DNA from: Leptolinea sp964397625
Lineage (GTDB): Bacteria; Chloroflexota; Anaerolineae; Anaerolineales; Anaerolineaceae
Length of the DNA: 64,000 nt
Direction of reading: 5' to 3'
Assembly (NCBI GenBank): GCA_964397625.1
Contig: CAYNJT010000008.1
Span: 15,737 to 79,736 of the forward strand
Under the pieces are notes generated by a model. It was not told where the DNA came from. It did not search any database and saw only the letters and a list, made by a program, of their open reading frames with translations. A program made the position numbers and the translations under genes. Positions 42,106 through 50,574 of the stretch are shown one piece after another (within the stretch, counting starts at the first letter, position 1; each line of letters begins with the position of its first letter).

Positions 42106-44475
42106 TTATGTTTCCCCATTTAATTTCTCGGTTTTCTTTTTCGCCGGTTTTGCGGAGGTTTTCTTTTCCACTTTCGTCCGGGGTTTTCGCTCCACTGGAG
42201 GGTGAAGCGCCACATCCAGCACCTGATCCATATGTGTGACCGGTATGACCTTAAGATCAGAGAGGACTTTCTTTGGAACGTCCACCAGGTCTTTCATATT
42301 GCGTTCCGGTAAAAGCACCCGTTTCAGACCCGCGCGGTGAGCCGCCAGGATTTTTTCTTTCAACCCACCGATTGGCAAAACTCGGCCGCGCAGGGTAATC
42401 TCGCCGGTCATGCCAACATCTTTATAAATGGGACGTTCGGTAAAGGCGGAAATCAACGCGGTGGCGATAGTGATACCCGCGCTGGGGCCGTCTTTCGGAA
42501 TGGCGCCTTCCGGTATGTGCACGTGAATATCGAGATGTTCAAATTCAGCGATATCAATATCCAATTGTTGCGCCCGGGATTTCAGGTAGGAGAAGGCCGC
42601 CTGCGCTGATTCCTGCATCACTTCGCCCACCTGGCCGGTGATTTGTAAATTTCCCTTGCCTTCCAGAATGAGCACTTCCACGGGCATGATCTCGCCGCCG
42701 TTTTCCGTCCAGGCAATGGCAGTAGCCACTCCGACTTCATCTGTGCGTTCAGCTTCTGTAAGCAGAAACTCCGGCGGACCAAGGAACTTCTCAATCAACG
42801 CGGGTGAAATCTGCCGCGGATATTTTTTCTTTTCTGATTTCAAACGGGCAACTTTACGACAGGTACGGCCGATTTCGCGTTCCAGGTTGCGAACCCCCGC
42901 TTCATAGGTGTATTCACGCACAATTTTTCGTAGGGCGGCATCCTGAAGAACAGTTTCATTGGTCTCAAGTCCGCTCTCTTCCATCTGACGGGGGATGAGA
43001 AAACGGCGGGCGATTTCCACCTTCTCCTCTTCAATGTAACCGGGGAATTCAATTAATTCCATGCGGTCCATCAGCGCGGGTGGGATGGAGGCGGTGCTGT
43101 TGGCCGTGGTAATGAACATCACTTTTGACAGATCAAAGGATAGTTCAAGGTAATGGTCGGAAAAAGCATTGTTCTGTTCAGGGTCCAATACTTCCAGAAG
43201 GGCAGCCGATGGGTCGCCGCGAAAATCTGCGCCCAACTTATCGATCTCATCGAGCATGAATAGTGGGTTGATGCTTCCAGCCCGCCGCATNNNNNNNNNN
43301 NNNNNNNNNNNNNNNNNNNNNNNNNNNNNNNNNNNNNNNNNNNNNNNNNNNNNNNNNNNNNNNNNNNNNNNNNNNNNNNNNNNNNNNNNNCGGTCTTTGG
43401 CTTTTCCAAGACCGTAGTGGTAATTTTCAAGAATTTCAGCGGCGTGTTTCACATCCAGGTTATCTTCGGTGGCCGTGTTCCAGGGGAGTTCGATGATCCA
43501 ATCCAGATAGGTGCGGATGATTCCCACTTCAGGCGCCATTTGCGGCATCTGGTTGAGGCGTTCAATTTCCTTCAACGCGGCGGTGCGGGCTTCAGCCGGT
43601 AGTTCTATGGTCTGGATCTTTTCTTTTAGTTCATTGATCTCGCGTGTCCAGATATCCCCTTCGCCCAATTCCGTCTGGATGGCTTTCATCTGCTCGCGCA
43701 GGTAGAACTCGCGTTGGCTGCGATCCACCTCGCTTTGCACGCGGGTTTGAATTTCATCTTCAAGCTGCAAGACATCGAGTTCTTGAGCCAGCAGCCAATT
43801 TACACGTTTGAGGCGTTCTTCCGGATCGTTGATCACCAGCAATTTCTGGCGTTCATGCATGGAAAGCGATATGGACGTGCAGATCATATCCGCCAGCCAG
43901 CCGGGTTCGTTGATGTTCATGGCCACCAGATGTGCTTCTTCCGGAAGGCTGCGGTCAAGCTGTACACAGCGTTCAAACAGATCTCGGGTGGTGCGCATCA
44001 GGGCATCGATGCGCCGGGTTACCCGCACAGATTCTTCCATAATGCGGGCGCGTACCCTGGGGTAGGGGCCGTCTTCCAGCACTTCAAGTATTTCCACACG
44101 GCGCCGGCCCTGGACCAGCGCGGAACTGTTGCCGTCAGGCATGGTCAAGATACGGCCTACAACCATTTCGATACCGATACCCAGGTATTTGCCAGAATCT
44201 GGGAAGTCGAGTTCCCACTCCCTTTTCATCAACCCGATGACAGGTTCCACATTTTCCTGTGATTCCTGTATTGCCAGAAGGTTTGGCCCTGGGGTCAGAA
44301 AAACTGGAAGAGTCAAACGGGGAAAGATCACCAGATCGGTGAGCACAACTCCAGGGAGTTCTATAACACCATTTTCATCACCGGTGGCATTGGGAATGCG
44401 GTAAAGCTCTTCTGTCCGCTGATGCAGAGCGGCAGAATATTCATCGTTTCCATTGCCGGTGTTCCATTCATCCAT
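42106..44475 (-). CDS. lon: ATP-dependent protease Lon, interrupted by an assembly gap
   Basis: About 789 codons plus missing sequence. N-terminal substrate domain (VVLTDLVIFPRLTLPVF), AAA+ module with FMLDEIDKLGADFRGDPSAALLEVLDPEQN (Walker B), and C-terminal Ser-Lys protease: PKDGPSAGITIA with the catalytic Ser, and GGLKEKILAA with the Lys. The 100-N gap falls exactly where Walker A should be. In other Lon proteins about 75-80 residues lie between the flanking motifs, but 100 bases hold only 33, so real sequence is missing. Start at ATG 44475. A Lys-rich tail of ~30 residues ends the protein. It is 22 bases after folC. Confidence 0.95.
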   Translation of the reverse strand: MDEWNTGNGNDEYSAALHQRTEELYRIPNATGDENGVIELPGVVLTDLVIFPRLTLPVFLTPGPNLLAIQESQENVEPVIGLMKREWELDFPDSGKYLGIGIEMVVGRILTMPDGNSSALVQGRRRVEILEVLEDGPYPRVRARIMEESVRVTRRIDALMRTTRDLFERCVQLDRSLPEEAHLVAMNINEPGWLADMICTSISLSMHERQKLLVINDPEERLKRVNWLLAQELDVLQLEDEIQTRVQSEVDRSQREFYLREQMKAIQTELGEGDIWTREINELKEKIQTIELPAEARTAALKEIERLNQMPQMAPEVGIIRTYLDWIIELPWNTATEDNLDVKHAAEILENYHYGLGKAKDXXXXXXXXXXXXXXXXXXXXXXXXXXXXXXXXXXMRRAGSINPLFMLDEIDKLGADFRGDPSAALLEVLDPEQNNAFSDHYLELSFDLSKVMFITTANSTASIPPALMDRMELIEFPGYIEEEKVEIARRFLIPRQMEESGLETNETVLQDAALRKIVREYTYEAGVRNLEREIGRTCRKVARLKSEKKKYPRQISPALIEKFLGPPEFLLTEAERTDEVGVATAIAWTENGGEIMPVEVLILEGKGNLQITGQVGEVMQESAQAAFSYLKSRAQQLDIDIAEFEHLDIHVHIPEGAIPKDGPSAGITIATALISAFTERPIYKDVGMTGEITLRGRVLPIGGLKEKILAAHRAGLKRVLLPERNMKDLVDVPKKVLSDLKVIPVTHMDQVLDVALHPPVERKPRTKVEKKTSAKPAKKKTEKLNGET
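43291..43390. other. Assembly gap of 100 N inside lon
   Basis: Exactly 100 unknown bases. Comparison with the known spacing of Lon motifs suggests that the true gap is about 230 bases. Confidence 0.98.
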
Positions 44476-44497
44476 ACGATTTCTCTCTATCTTCTTA

Positions 44498-45874
44498 TTA
44501 TGCCTTATCCGGCGATTTTCGTTTAAACCATGCCTCACGCACAGTGGCTGCAATAAATAGGCTCCCAGCCGCTAACACGACTCCATCCGGTTCGCCTGGA
44601 TCCATACTAAATTCCAAAGCGATTTCCACGGTATCTGTGGTCAAAACGGAGCAGGAATAGGAGCCTGCCGATTTTATCAGAGTATTCATTTCCGCGGCGC
44701 GCGGATGTGGAGAACGGGTGAGGATTACCCGGGAACAGATGGGTAAAAGTTCGGCAAACATACCGGAAATATCTTTGTCTTCAGATGCGCCAAAAATCAG
44801 GGTGATGGGCTTGCCGGGAAAGTAATCTTCCATTGCCTGACGCAGTTTATGCGCTGAATCACGATTGTGAGCAGAATCCACCACCAGGTATGGATCACGG
44901 CTGAGGATTTCGAAGCGGCACGGCCAGACCACCTTTGCCAGGCCTTCCTGAATGGCCTGATCGCTGATTTCAAATCCCTGTTTGCGCATCTGCATAATGG
45001 CAGTAATGGCCAGAGACGCGTTATCCACCTGGTGCTTCCCCAACAGGGGAATAAAGAAATCCATCCCTTTTCGATATTCCAACGGGAAGAGAGAATCGGT
45101 GCCATCTATAGGAGATGGTGTTGATATCTCAAACCACTGTCCATCCAGGGTGTGTTTAAGCAGGCGGGACTGGACATCGCGGCCAACCACTGTCAGACGA
45201 CTCTCCTTTTCTGAAGAGACAGATTCCAGTACGGCAAGGGCATCAGGGTGTTGCGGGGCGCTGACCACCGGGACACCGGTTTTAATGATCCCGGCTTTTT
45301 CGCGGGCGATCTTTTCCAGTGTGTCGCCCAGCACTTTCATGTGATCCATGGAGAGAGAGGTGATAACAGACAAAGCCGGATTGACGATATTGGTCGAATC
45401 CAGCCGGCCGCCAAGACCTGTTTCAACAACGGCTACGTCAATATGCTGCCGCCGGAAGGCTTCAAAAGCCAATGCAGTGGTGATCTCAAACGTGGTGAGC
45501 CGGCTGATTTTTTGGATGATTGGTTTGAAGTCATCGATTAACTTATTTAATGCCGCGTGCGGGATGGGCAGATTGTTTATCTGAATACGTTCGGCAAAAT
45601 CATGTAGATGTGGCGAAATGTAAAAACCAGTCCGATAATCTGCCGCCATCAAGATCGACGCGATCATCGCCGCGGTGGATCCCTTTCCTTTTGTGCCGGC
45701 AACGTGAATCACAGGGTAGCCATCCTGTGGATTCCCCAATTCATCTGCCAGCGCGCGCATCTGATCCAGGTTGAATTTTTCAGGAGAATACTGCAGGTTG
45801 CGGGTAAGACTGTAATCTACAAATGAATAAAGGTAATCCAGATTTTCCTGGTATTTCGCTTCGGTTGAGTCCAT
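44498..45874 (-). CDS. folC: Folylpolyglutamate synthase / dihydrofolate synthase
   Basis: 458 residues of the Mur ligase fold. HVAGTKGKGSTAAMIASIL is the P-loop; YISPHLHDFAERIQIN, TFEITTALAFEAF, VVETGLGGRLDSTN and the C-terminal VVDSAHNRDSAHKL with the family Asp-Ser-Ala-His-Asn segment are present. The enzyme adds glutamate to folates and often also makes dihydrofolate. It is followed by lon after 22 bases. AAGGGA precedes the ATG. Confidence 0.93.
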   Translation of the reverse strand: MDSTEAKYQENLDYLYSFVDYSLTRNLQYSPEKFNLDQMRALADELGNPQDGYPVIHVAGTKGKGSTAAMIASILMAADYRTGFYISPHLHDFAERIQINNLPIPHAALNKLIDDFKPIIQKISRLTTFEITTALAFEAFRRQHIDVAVVETGLGGRLDSTNIVNPALSVITSLSMDHMKVLGDTLEKIAREKAGIIKTGVPVVSAPQHPDALAVLESVSSEKESRLTVVGRDVQSRLLKHTLDGQWFEISTPSPIDGTDSLFPLEYRKGMDFFIPLLGKHQVDNASLAITAIMQMRKQGFEISDQAIQEGLAKVVWPCRFEILSRDPYLVVDSAHNRDSAHKLRQAMEDYFPGKPITLIFGASEDKDISGMFAELLPICSRVILTRSPHPRAAEMNTLIKSAGSYSCSVLTTDTVEIALEFSMDPGEPDGVVLAAGSLFIAATVREAWFKRKSPDKA

Positions 45875-45983
45875 GTTATCCCTTCGATTCTCTCAGAGGA
45901 TTGTAATCACGCGGGGGGTAATATGCAAGATGAAATGGAAATTCATTCAGCAGGATATAATTATCTAGCTTGGAAGGAATTCA

Positions 45984-46691
45984 ATGACAACAGAATCGCA
46001 GCCCATGTACCGAATACGAGACATTGATGCCAGCGACCGGCCGCGTGAACGTTTGGCAACTGAAGGCGCCGGCGCATTAAACAATGCCGAATTGCTGGCC
46101 ATCCTTCTTCGCACCGGATTGCCAGGTGAAAACGCCGTTCAAATGGGGGAACGATTACTCAGAGAATTTGGCGGACTCAGTGGTTTGCATCGAGTCAGTT
46201 TTGATGAGTTAAGCCATCAGAAGGGTGTAAATGTGGCCAAGGCGTGCCAGATCAAAGCAGCTATTGAATTGGGGAGCCGGCTGCCAAATGCCAACCGTGA
46301 TGAAAAACCGGTAATCAAGAGTCCGGCCGATGCCGCCAATTTGATCCAATTTGATATGGCCGGGTTGATACAGGAGAACCTGTGGGTATTGCTCCTGGAT
46401 ACTCGCAATCGTGTATTGAAAATTGAGAAACTTTACCAAGGGTCGATAAATTCTTCATCGTTACGTATGGCTGAATTATTTCGGACTGCATTAACCATTA
46501 ACGCGGCTTCCATCATATTGGCGCATAACCATCCAAGCGGTGATCCAACCCCCAGCCCGGAAGATATTGCCACAACGCGAGCCGCGCAACAGGCTGGCCG
46601 GTTGCTGGATGTCGAAGTGTTGGATCACATCGTGATCGGTCATAATTCCTTCGTATCTCTCAAGGATCGCGGATTGGGATTTTCCTCGTAA
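45984..46691 (+). CDS. radC: RadC/UPF0758 family JAMM-fold protein
   Basis: 235 residues. N-terminal helix-hairpin-helix (PRERLATEGAGALNNAELLAILLRTG) and C-terminal JAMM fold with HNHPSGDPTPSPED, giving the HxH...S...D metal set. RadC was once linked to recombination repair, but its role is not settled. AAGGA lies six bases before the ATG. It is unrelated in sequence detail to the JAMM peptidase in the ubiquitin-like operon 6 kb downstream. Confidence 0.9.
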   Translation: MTTESQPMYRIRDIDASDRPRERLATEGAGALNNAELLAILLRTGLPGENAVQMGERLLREFGGLSGLHRVSFDELSHQKGVNVAKACQIKAAIELGSRLPNANRDEKPVIKSPADAANLIQFDMAGLIQENLWVLLLDTRNRVLKIEKLYQGSINSSSLRMAELFRTALTINAASIILAHNHPSGDPTPSPEDIATTRAAQQAGRLLDVEVLDHIVIGHNSFVSLKDRGLGFSS

Positions 46692-46767
46692 TCCGATCAA
46701 GTCGATCACAACCTGTATTATTAAAAATGCTCTCTGAAAAATAATGACCGGATAAATAAGTGGCAGG

Positions 46768-46796
46768 TTGATGTTTTTTCAACTTGTGGCTATACT
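46768..46796 (+). promoter_or_regulatory. Promoter of the ABC-F leader
   Basis: TTGATG (46768-46773) and TATACT (46791-46796) with an ideal 17-base spacer. Transcription would start near 46803 and give a leader of about 137 bases. Confidence 0.75.
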
Positions 46797-46828
46797 TGTA
46801 TTCAGTCAATTTTCAAGGAATGTCCAAC

Positions 46829-46849
46829 ATGCGTGTAAGCAGCCTCTAA
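46829..46849 (+). CDS. Leader peptide MRVSSL upstream of ABC-F gene
   Basis: A six-codon reading frame (Met-Arg-Val-Ser-Ser-Leu, TAA) preceded by AAGGA at 46815-46819, about nine bases from its ATG. It lies 26 bases after the predicted transcription start and 17 bases before the first attenuator hairpin. Short leader peptides of this kind control several antibiotic-resistance ABC-F genes by ribosome stalling. That this one is translated is an inference from the ribosome-binding site and position. Confidence 0.6.
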   Translation: MRVSSL

Positions 46850-46865
46850 TCAATATTTTTTCAGG

Positions 46866-46921
46866 GAGCGTTTCGCTCGGTTTGTATTTAACCGGGGGCG
46901 TTGCCTCCGGTTTTTGTTTTT
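46866..46921 (+). promoter_or_regulatory. Transcription attenuator: two hairpins with an alternative pairing
   Basis: Hairpin 1: GAGCG (46866-46870) with CGCTC (46874-46878). Hairpin 2: an 8-bp stem (46892-46899 with 46903-46910, one G-T pair) followed by a T-rich run from 46911, an intrinsic terminator. CGCTC of hairpin 1 can instead pair with GGGCG (46896-46900), which would break the terminator stem. Both the terminator and the alternative are read by eye. Confidence 0.7.
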
Positions 46922-46939
46922 AAAAATTAGAGCTGTTTT

Positions 46940-48595
46940 ATGCTTACAGTAATCAATATAACAAAATCATTCGGAATCAAACCGGTTCTCCAAAATGTGA
47001 ATTTTCAATTGAACGCGGGTGAAAAGCTGGGATTGATTGGTTTGAACGGTTGTGGAAAATCCACCCTGCTTCAAATCATTGCAGGTGAAGAAAAACCGGA
47101 TCGGGGAACTGTGACGTTCACGCAATCCGGGCTGCGTGTAGGCTATCTGCGTCAGGGATTGGTTCTTCCGGAAGATGAAACCTTGACAACGTATCTCAAT
47201 AGTATGCAGGGAGACTCGTCTCTTGTTTCTCGTGAGGTTGAGCGGTTGTCTCGTGAGCTGGCAGAAAAACCCGACGACCCGCAAATTGCGGAAGAGTTCG
47301 ATAGGGCATTGGCTTTACTTCAGACGACGTCAGAATCAACAGGCCAGGTGGAGCATATCCTTGGCATGCTTGGGCTTGGAGATATCCCCCGTGACCAAAA
47401 GATCCGCCAATTAAGTGGAGGTCAAAAAACCCGGCTCGGTCTGGCTTCTGTCCTGCTCAACAGGCCTGATCTGTTGCTATTGGATGAACCCACCAACCAT
47501 CTGGATATTCAGATGCTGGAGTGGTTGGAGGGCTGGCTGAAGAAGAACCGGAGTGCTGTCCTGCTGGTATCCCATGACCGCACATTTCTCGATAAGGTTG
47601 TGGATGGAATTCTCGAACTGGACGAACATACTCATTCCATCCAGTATTTTCCGGGGAATTACTCAGATTACCTTCAGAAGAAACGCGATCTGCGTGAGAA
47701 ACAATGGCAGAATTTCGTCAATCAGCAGGATGAGATTAAGCGATTGAGAAAAGCGGCTGCAGGGGTGCGTGATCTGGCCAGATATCACCGTGGTGGAAAG
47801 ACGGATCCGGGGAGTACGGACGGTTTCAGTATTGGATATTTTGCCAACCGCGGGAAGGAAACCGTTCAGAGGGCAAAGAATATTGAAAAAAGAATTGAGC
47901 ACCTGCTTACAGACGAACGAGTGGAAAAGCCATCCAGAACCTGGCAGCTTAAGGTGGACTTTGAGGCAGCAGGGGAATCGGGGCGGGATGTTATCGTGTT
48001 GGATGATCTATCGATCGGGTACAACAACCAGAAGCTGGCCGGGCCTTTTAACCTGACAGTTCGCTTCACCGAAAGGATTGTTATTACGGGAGCCAATGGC
48101 TGCGGGAAATCCACCCTGTTAAAGACGATCGTAGGGCAGATCCCTCCGGTAAGCGGTTCGGCCCGGCTGGGAAGCGGCGTAAAGCCGGGATATATGGCCC
48201 AGGAACAGGAAACCCTGGACAACCAACTGACTGTACTGGAAACAATGATGACCATTTCCAGTTGTTCTGAAACAGAGGTCCGTTCGTTCCTTTCAAAGTA
48301 CCTGTTCATGGGGGACGAAGTGTTTACACCGGTAGGGAATATGTCCTATGGTGAACGAGTTCGACTTTTGTTGGCGTGCAATGTGGCAAAGGGATGCAAT
48401 CTTTTGATCCTGGATGAACCCATCAACCATCTGGACATTCCTTCGCGTGAACGTTTTGAACAGGCGCTTGCCGGATTCCCTGGTACTGTGATTTCCGTGG
48501 TTCATGACCGTGTTTTTATTAAAAAATTCGGCCAGATACTCTGGAAAATGGATGATGGCCTGATCACAGTAGAGGATCACAGACCGATTGGCTGA
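46940..48595 (+). CDS. ABC-F family ATPase (ribosome protection/translation factor type)
   Basis: 551 residues with two ABC domains and no membrane segment. First domain: Walker A LNGCGKSTLL, signature LSGGQKTRL, Walker B LLLLDEPTNHLD. Second: ANGCGKSTLL, variant signature MSYGERVRL, LILDEPINHLD. Between them is a charged interdomain linker (about residues 240-330) that in this family reaches toward the ribosomal peptidyl-transferase centre. Members either tune translation or displace antibiotics (Lsa, Vga, VmlR types). The inducible-looking leader favours the resistance type. The ATG has no strong Shine-Dalgarno match. A possible resistance phenotype is unproven. Confidence 0.9.
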   Translation: MLTVINITKSFGIKPVLQNVNFQLNAGEKLGLIGLNGCGKSTLLQIIAGEEKPDRGTVTFTQSGLRVGYLRQGLVLPEDETLTTYLNSMQGDSSLVSREVERLSRELAEKPDDPQIAEEFDRALALLQTTSESTGQVEHILGMLGLGDIPRDQKIRQLSGGQKTRLGLASVLLNRPDLLLLDEPTNHLDIQMLEWLEGWLKKNRSAVLLVSHDRTFLDKVVDGILELDEHTHSIQYFPGNYSDYLQKKRDLREKQWQNFVNQQDEIKRLRKAAAGVRDLARYHRGGKTDPGSTDGFSIGYFANRGKETVQRAKNIEKRIEHLLTDERVEKPSRTWQLKVDFEAAGESGRDVIVLDDLSIGYNNQKLAGPFNLTVRFTERIVITGANGCGKSTLLKTIVGQIPPVSGSARLGSGVKPGYMAQEQETLDNQLTVLETMMTISSCSETEVRSFLSKYLFMGDEVFTPVGNMSYGERVRLLLACNVAKGCNLLILDEPINHLDIPSRERFEQALAGFPGTVISVVHDRVFIKKFGQILWKMDDGLITVEDHRPIG

Positions 48596-48630
48596 TGCCT
48601 GAATAGACCATGAATCTAACAGGAGTTGTG

Positions 48631-48659
48631 TTGACAGGAGTAAAGCATTATAGTAAACT
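48631..48659 (+). promoter_or_regulatory. Promoter of tRNA-Met
   Basis: TTGACA (48631-48636) and TAAACT (48654-48659) with a 17-base spacer, 16 bases before the mature tRNA start. Confidence 0.7.
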
Positions 48660-48674
48660 TTCCCTCGCGATTTT

Positions 48675-48746
48675 GGCGAGGTAGCTCAGTGGTAGAGCAG
48701 GGGACTCATAAGCCCTTGGTCGTGGGTCCAAATCCCACTCTCGCCA
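48675..48746 (+). tRNA. tRNA-Met (anticodon CAT)
   Basis: Cloverleaf with acceptor GGCGAGG/TCTCGCC (one G-T pair), D arm AGCTC...AGAGC, anticodon loop CTCATAA and T arm with GGTCCAAATCC. The anticodon is CAT. Elongator Met is more likely than Ile2 (lysidine) from the overall sequence, but the two cannot be fully separated by eye. CCA is not encoded. Confidence 0.88.
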
Positions 48747-48761
48747 CCTCAATTTACGTAG

Positions 48762-48790
48762 AACTTCCGGCAAAAACCGGAAGTTTTGCT
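48762..48790 (+). terminator. Intrinsic terminator after tRNA-Met
   Basis: Perfect 9-bp stem (48762-48770 with 48777-48785), six-base A-rich loop, then a T-rich tail. It separates the tRNA from the operon that follows. Confidence 0.88.
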
Positions 48791-48853
48791 TTAATCAGCC
48801 TGTTTTAAGGAAACCGTAGGGGGAAATTTAAGAGTATCGTCGGCAAAAAAAGG

Positions 48854-48881
48854 TTGACAAAGGGTCGATGTGGCATAAAAT
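48854..48881 (+). promoter_or_regulatory. Promoter of the ubiquitin-like operon
   Basis: Consensus TTGACA (48854-48859) and TAAAAT (48876-48881) with a 16-base spacer. The predicted transcription start (~48888) is inside the palindrome at 48884-48908. Confidence 0.8.
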
Positions 48882-48883
48882 CT

Positions 48884-48908
48884 GGTATGAAGGTCAGACC
48901 AAAATACC
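48884..48908. promoter_or_regulatory. GntR/FadR-type operator candidate overlapping the start site
   Basis: A 25-bp palindrome centred on 48896: GGTAT (48884-48888), GGTC (48892-48895), its mirror GACC (48897-48900) and ATACC (48904-48908), with three-base spacers. All 18 arm positions pair perfectly. The core GGTCAGACC fits the GGT-N3-ACC form of many FadR-group GntR operators. It begins two bases after the -10 box and ends directly before the E1 start codon, so a bound dimer would block both transcription and the ribosome-binding region. The gene it controls itself encodes a GntR-type DNA-binding domain. Confidence 0.75.
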
Positions 48909-50567
48909 ATGAATAATCCAAACGCCCCAATCGCTCGAAGATCACTGGCTGAGATTATTGCCGGCAAACTGGCTGCCAGCATACTTGACGGGAAAGTCAC
49001 GGCTGGAACACAACTCGCCCCCGAACGCGACCTGGTTAAAGAATTCGGGGTCAGCCGTTCCACACTGCGGGAAGCACTGAAAATCCTGCTGGACAGCCGC
49101 TTGATTGAATCACGGGTTAGCGTTGGCTGGTTTGTGTGTGAGATCACCTCAGGCAACCTGGCAAGAGCCCGCGAACTGGCTTCCTGGGCGAGGGCTGAAG
49201 TCCCGCAAATGCCCCGGCCAGCCGGACAAGAACCACCCACCGGGCCGCGGCGGCTGCCGGTAACCCCGGAAAAACCGCTGCAGATCCCCAACCTGAAAAC
49301 GGATCGATCGGGCACCTTCCAGCTCATTTCCTGGTGGGAGCGCGAAAAGGTTGAGCAGGCGCGGGTGATGATCGTTGGCGCAGGAGCGCTGGGCAATGAA
49401 GTATTGAAGAATCTCGCGCTGATGGGAATCGGCCATATCCTGATCGTGGATTTTGACACAGTGGAAATGGCCAACCTGAGCCGCTCGGTTCTGTTCCGGG
49501 AAAGTGATTCGTCGCGCAACAAGGCTGAAGTGGCGGCGGCACGCGCCAAAGAGTTGAATCCGCATGTGCATGTGCAGTATTTGCACGGCGATATTTCCAA
49601 CCAGGTTGGGTTGGGGATATTCCGGCGCATGGATGTAATCATCGGCTGCCTGGATAACCGCGAAGCCCGGCTGGCCGTCAACCGGTTCGCTTACTGGGTT
49701 GGAAAACCCTGGGTGGATGGCGCCATTCAGGAACTATACGGCCTGGTGCGAGTCTTTATCCCAGGCCAGGGGGCCTGTTTTGAATGCAGCCTGACCGAAC
49801 AGGCCAGACGCGACCTGGCAGTGCGCTATTCCTGCCCTCTGCTGGCGCGTGAAAATGTCCTGTTGGGAAAAGTACCCACAACGCCAACCATCGCGTCCAT
49901 TATTGGCGCCATGCAGGCACAGGAAGCCCTTAAACTAATCCACGGCATGCCGGTGGAACCCGGTAAAGTCATCCACTTCAACGGACTAACCAACGAGATG
50001 CACACCTCTGCCTACACCGCCCGGGAAGATTGCGAGAGTCACTGGAGCTATGGTGAGATCACCGAATTGCCGCTCAGCGCCGGGACGACCTCCCTGGCGG
50101 AATTTTCGCGCATTGTCCAGGCGGACCTTGGGCCGGAGACACTGATCGAATTGGACCAGGAGCTCATCCTTTCGTTGACCTGCCCACAGTGCGGCACGCG
50201 CGAGGAGATCCTAAAACCCATGTCACAGGTCGGATTTCAGGCAGCCCATTGCCCAACCTGCGGTATTCTTCGGGAGATTGAAATGACCCATACCATAACC
50301 GGGGATGAACCTTTCGCCCATCTATCTCTTGCGGCAGCAGGCATTCCCCCGCTGCATATTCTGCGGGCTTTTAACGCTTCGGAATACCGATTTTATGAAT
50401 TGACCGGTGACCTATCTGACACATTGCATTTCCGGCATTTCGAACGGCACGATAACCGGCTGATGGCTACAGCGCTGCGCGAATCCATCCGGCTGCATGA
50501 AATCCCCGCCTCCGAAGAACCGCCTTCAAACCCGGCGCATGGACGCGTGACACTTTGGAAGGATTGA
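48909..50567 (+). CDS. E1-like ubiquitin-activating enzyme fused to a GntR DNA-binding domain
   Basis: 552 residues. Residues ~12-78 are a GntR winged helix: LAPERDLVKEFGVSRSTLREAL is the family signature. Residues ~140-350 are an E1/ThiF domain: nucleotide loop GAGALG (157-162), Asp181, Arg192 in the NLSRSV motif, Lys205, and Asp249 in GCLDN. Zinc ligands are likely Cys290/Cys293 with Cys375/His378. Cys309 in RYSCPLL is the best candidate for the catalytic Cys. A separate zinc ribbon (Cys425, Cys428, Cys448, Cys451) and a ~100-residue unknown tail follow. It would adenylate the Ubl encoded in the same operon. The HTH fusion and the adjacent palindrome point to self-repression. Confidence 0.9.
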   Translation: MNNPNAPIARRSLAEIIAGKLAASILDGKVTAGTQLAPERDLVKEFGVSRSTLREALKILLDSRLIESRVSVGWFVCEITSGNLARARELASWARAEVPQMPRPAGQEPPTGPRRLPVTPEKPLQIPNLKTDRSGTFQLISWWEREKVEQARVMIVGAGALGNEVLKNLALMGIGHILIVDFDTVEMANLSRSVLFRESDSSRNKAEVAAARAKELNPHVHVQYLHGDISNQVGLGIFRRMDVIIGCLDNREARLAVNRFAYWVGKPWVDGAIQELYGLVRVFIPGQGACFECSLTEQARRDLAVRYSCPLLARENVLLGKVPTTPTIASIIGAMQAQEALKLIHGMPVEPGKVIHFNGLTNEMHTSAYTAREDCESHWSYGEITELPLSAGTTSLAEFSRIVQADLGPETLIELDQELILSLTCPQCGTREEILKPMSQVGFQAAHCPTCGILREIEMTHTITGDEPFAHLSLAAAGIPPLHILRAFNASEYRFYELTGDLSDTLHFRHFERHDNRLMATALRESIRLHEIPASEEPPSNPAHGRVTLWKD

Positions 50568-50574
50568 CACGGAG

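Noticed and set aside
45984..46691. RadC as a second deconjugating peptidase of the Ubl system
   Set aside because: It has a JAMM fold but belongs to the RadC family, has its own transcription unit and is separated from the operon by the ABC-F and tRNA genes.
48675..48746. tRNA-Met as an integration site for a mobile island carrying the ubiquitin-like operon
   Set aside because: No integrase, no repeated tRNA 3' end downstream, and the flanking genes look like normal housekeeping genes; the operon has its own promoter and terminator.
48909..50567. MoeB/ThiF cofactor synthesis enzyme
   Set aside because: The fold is shared, but no MoaD, ThiS or cofactor gene is near, and the E2, RING and JAMM neighbours point to protein conjugation.
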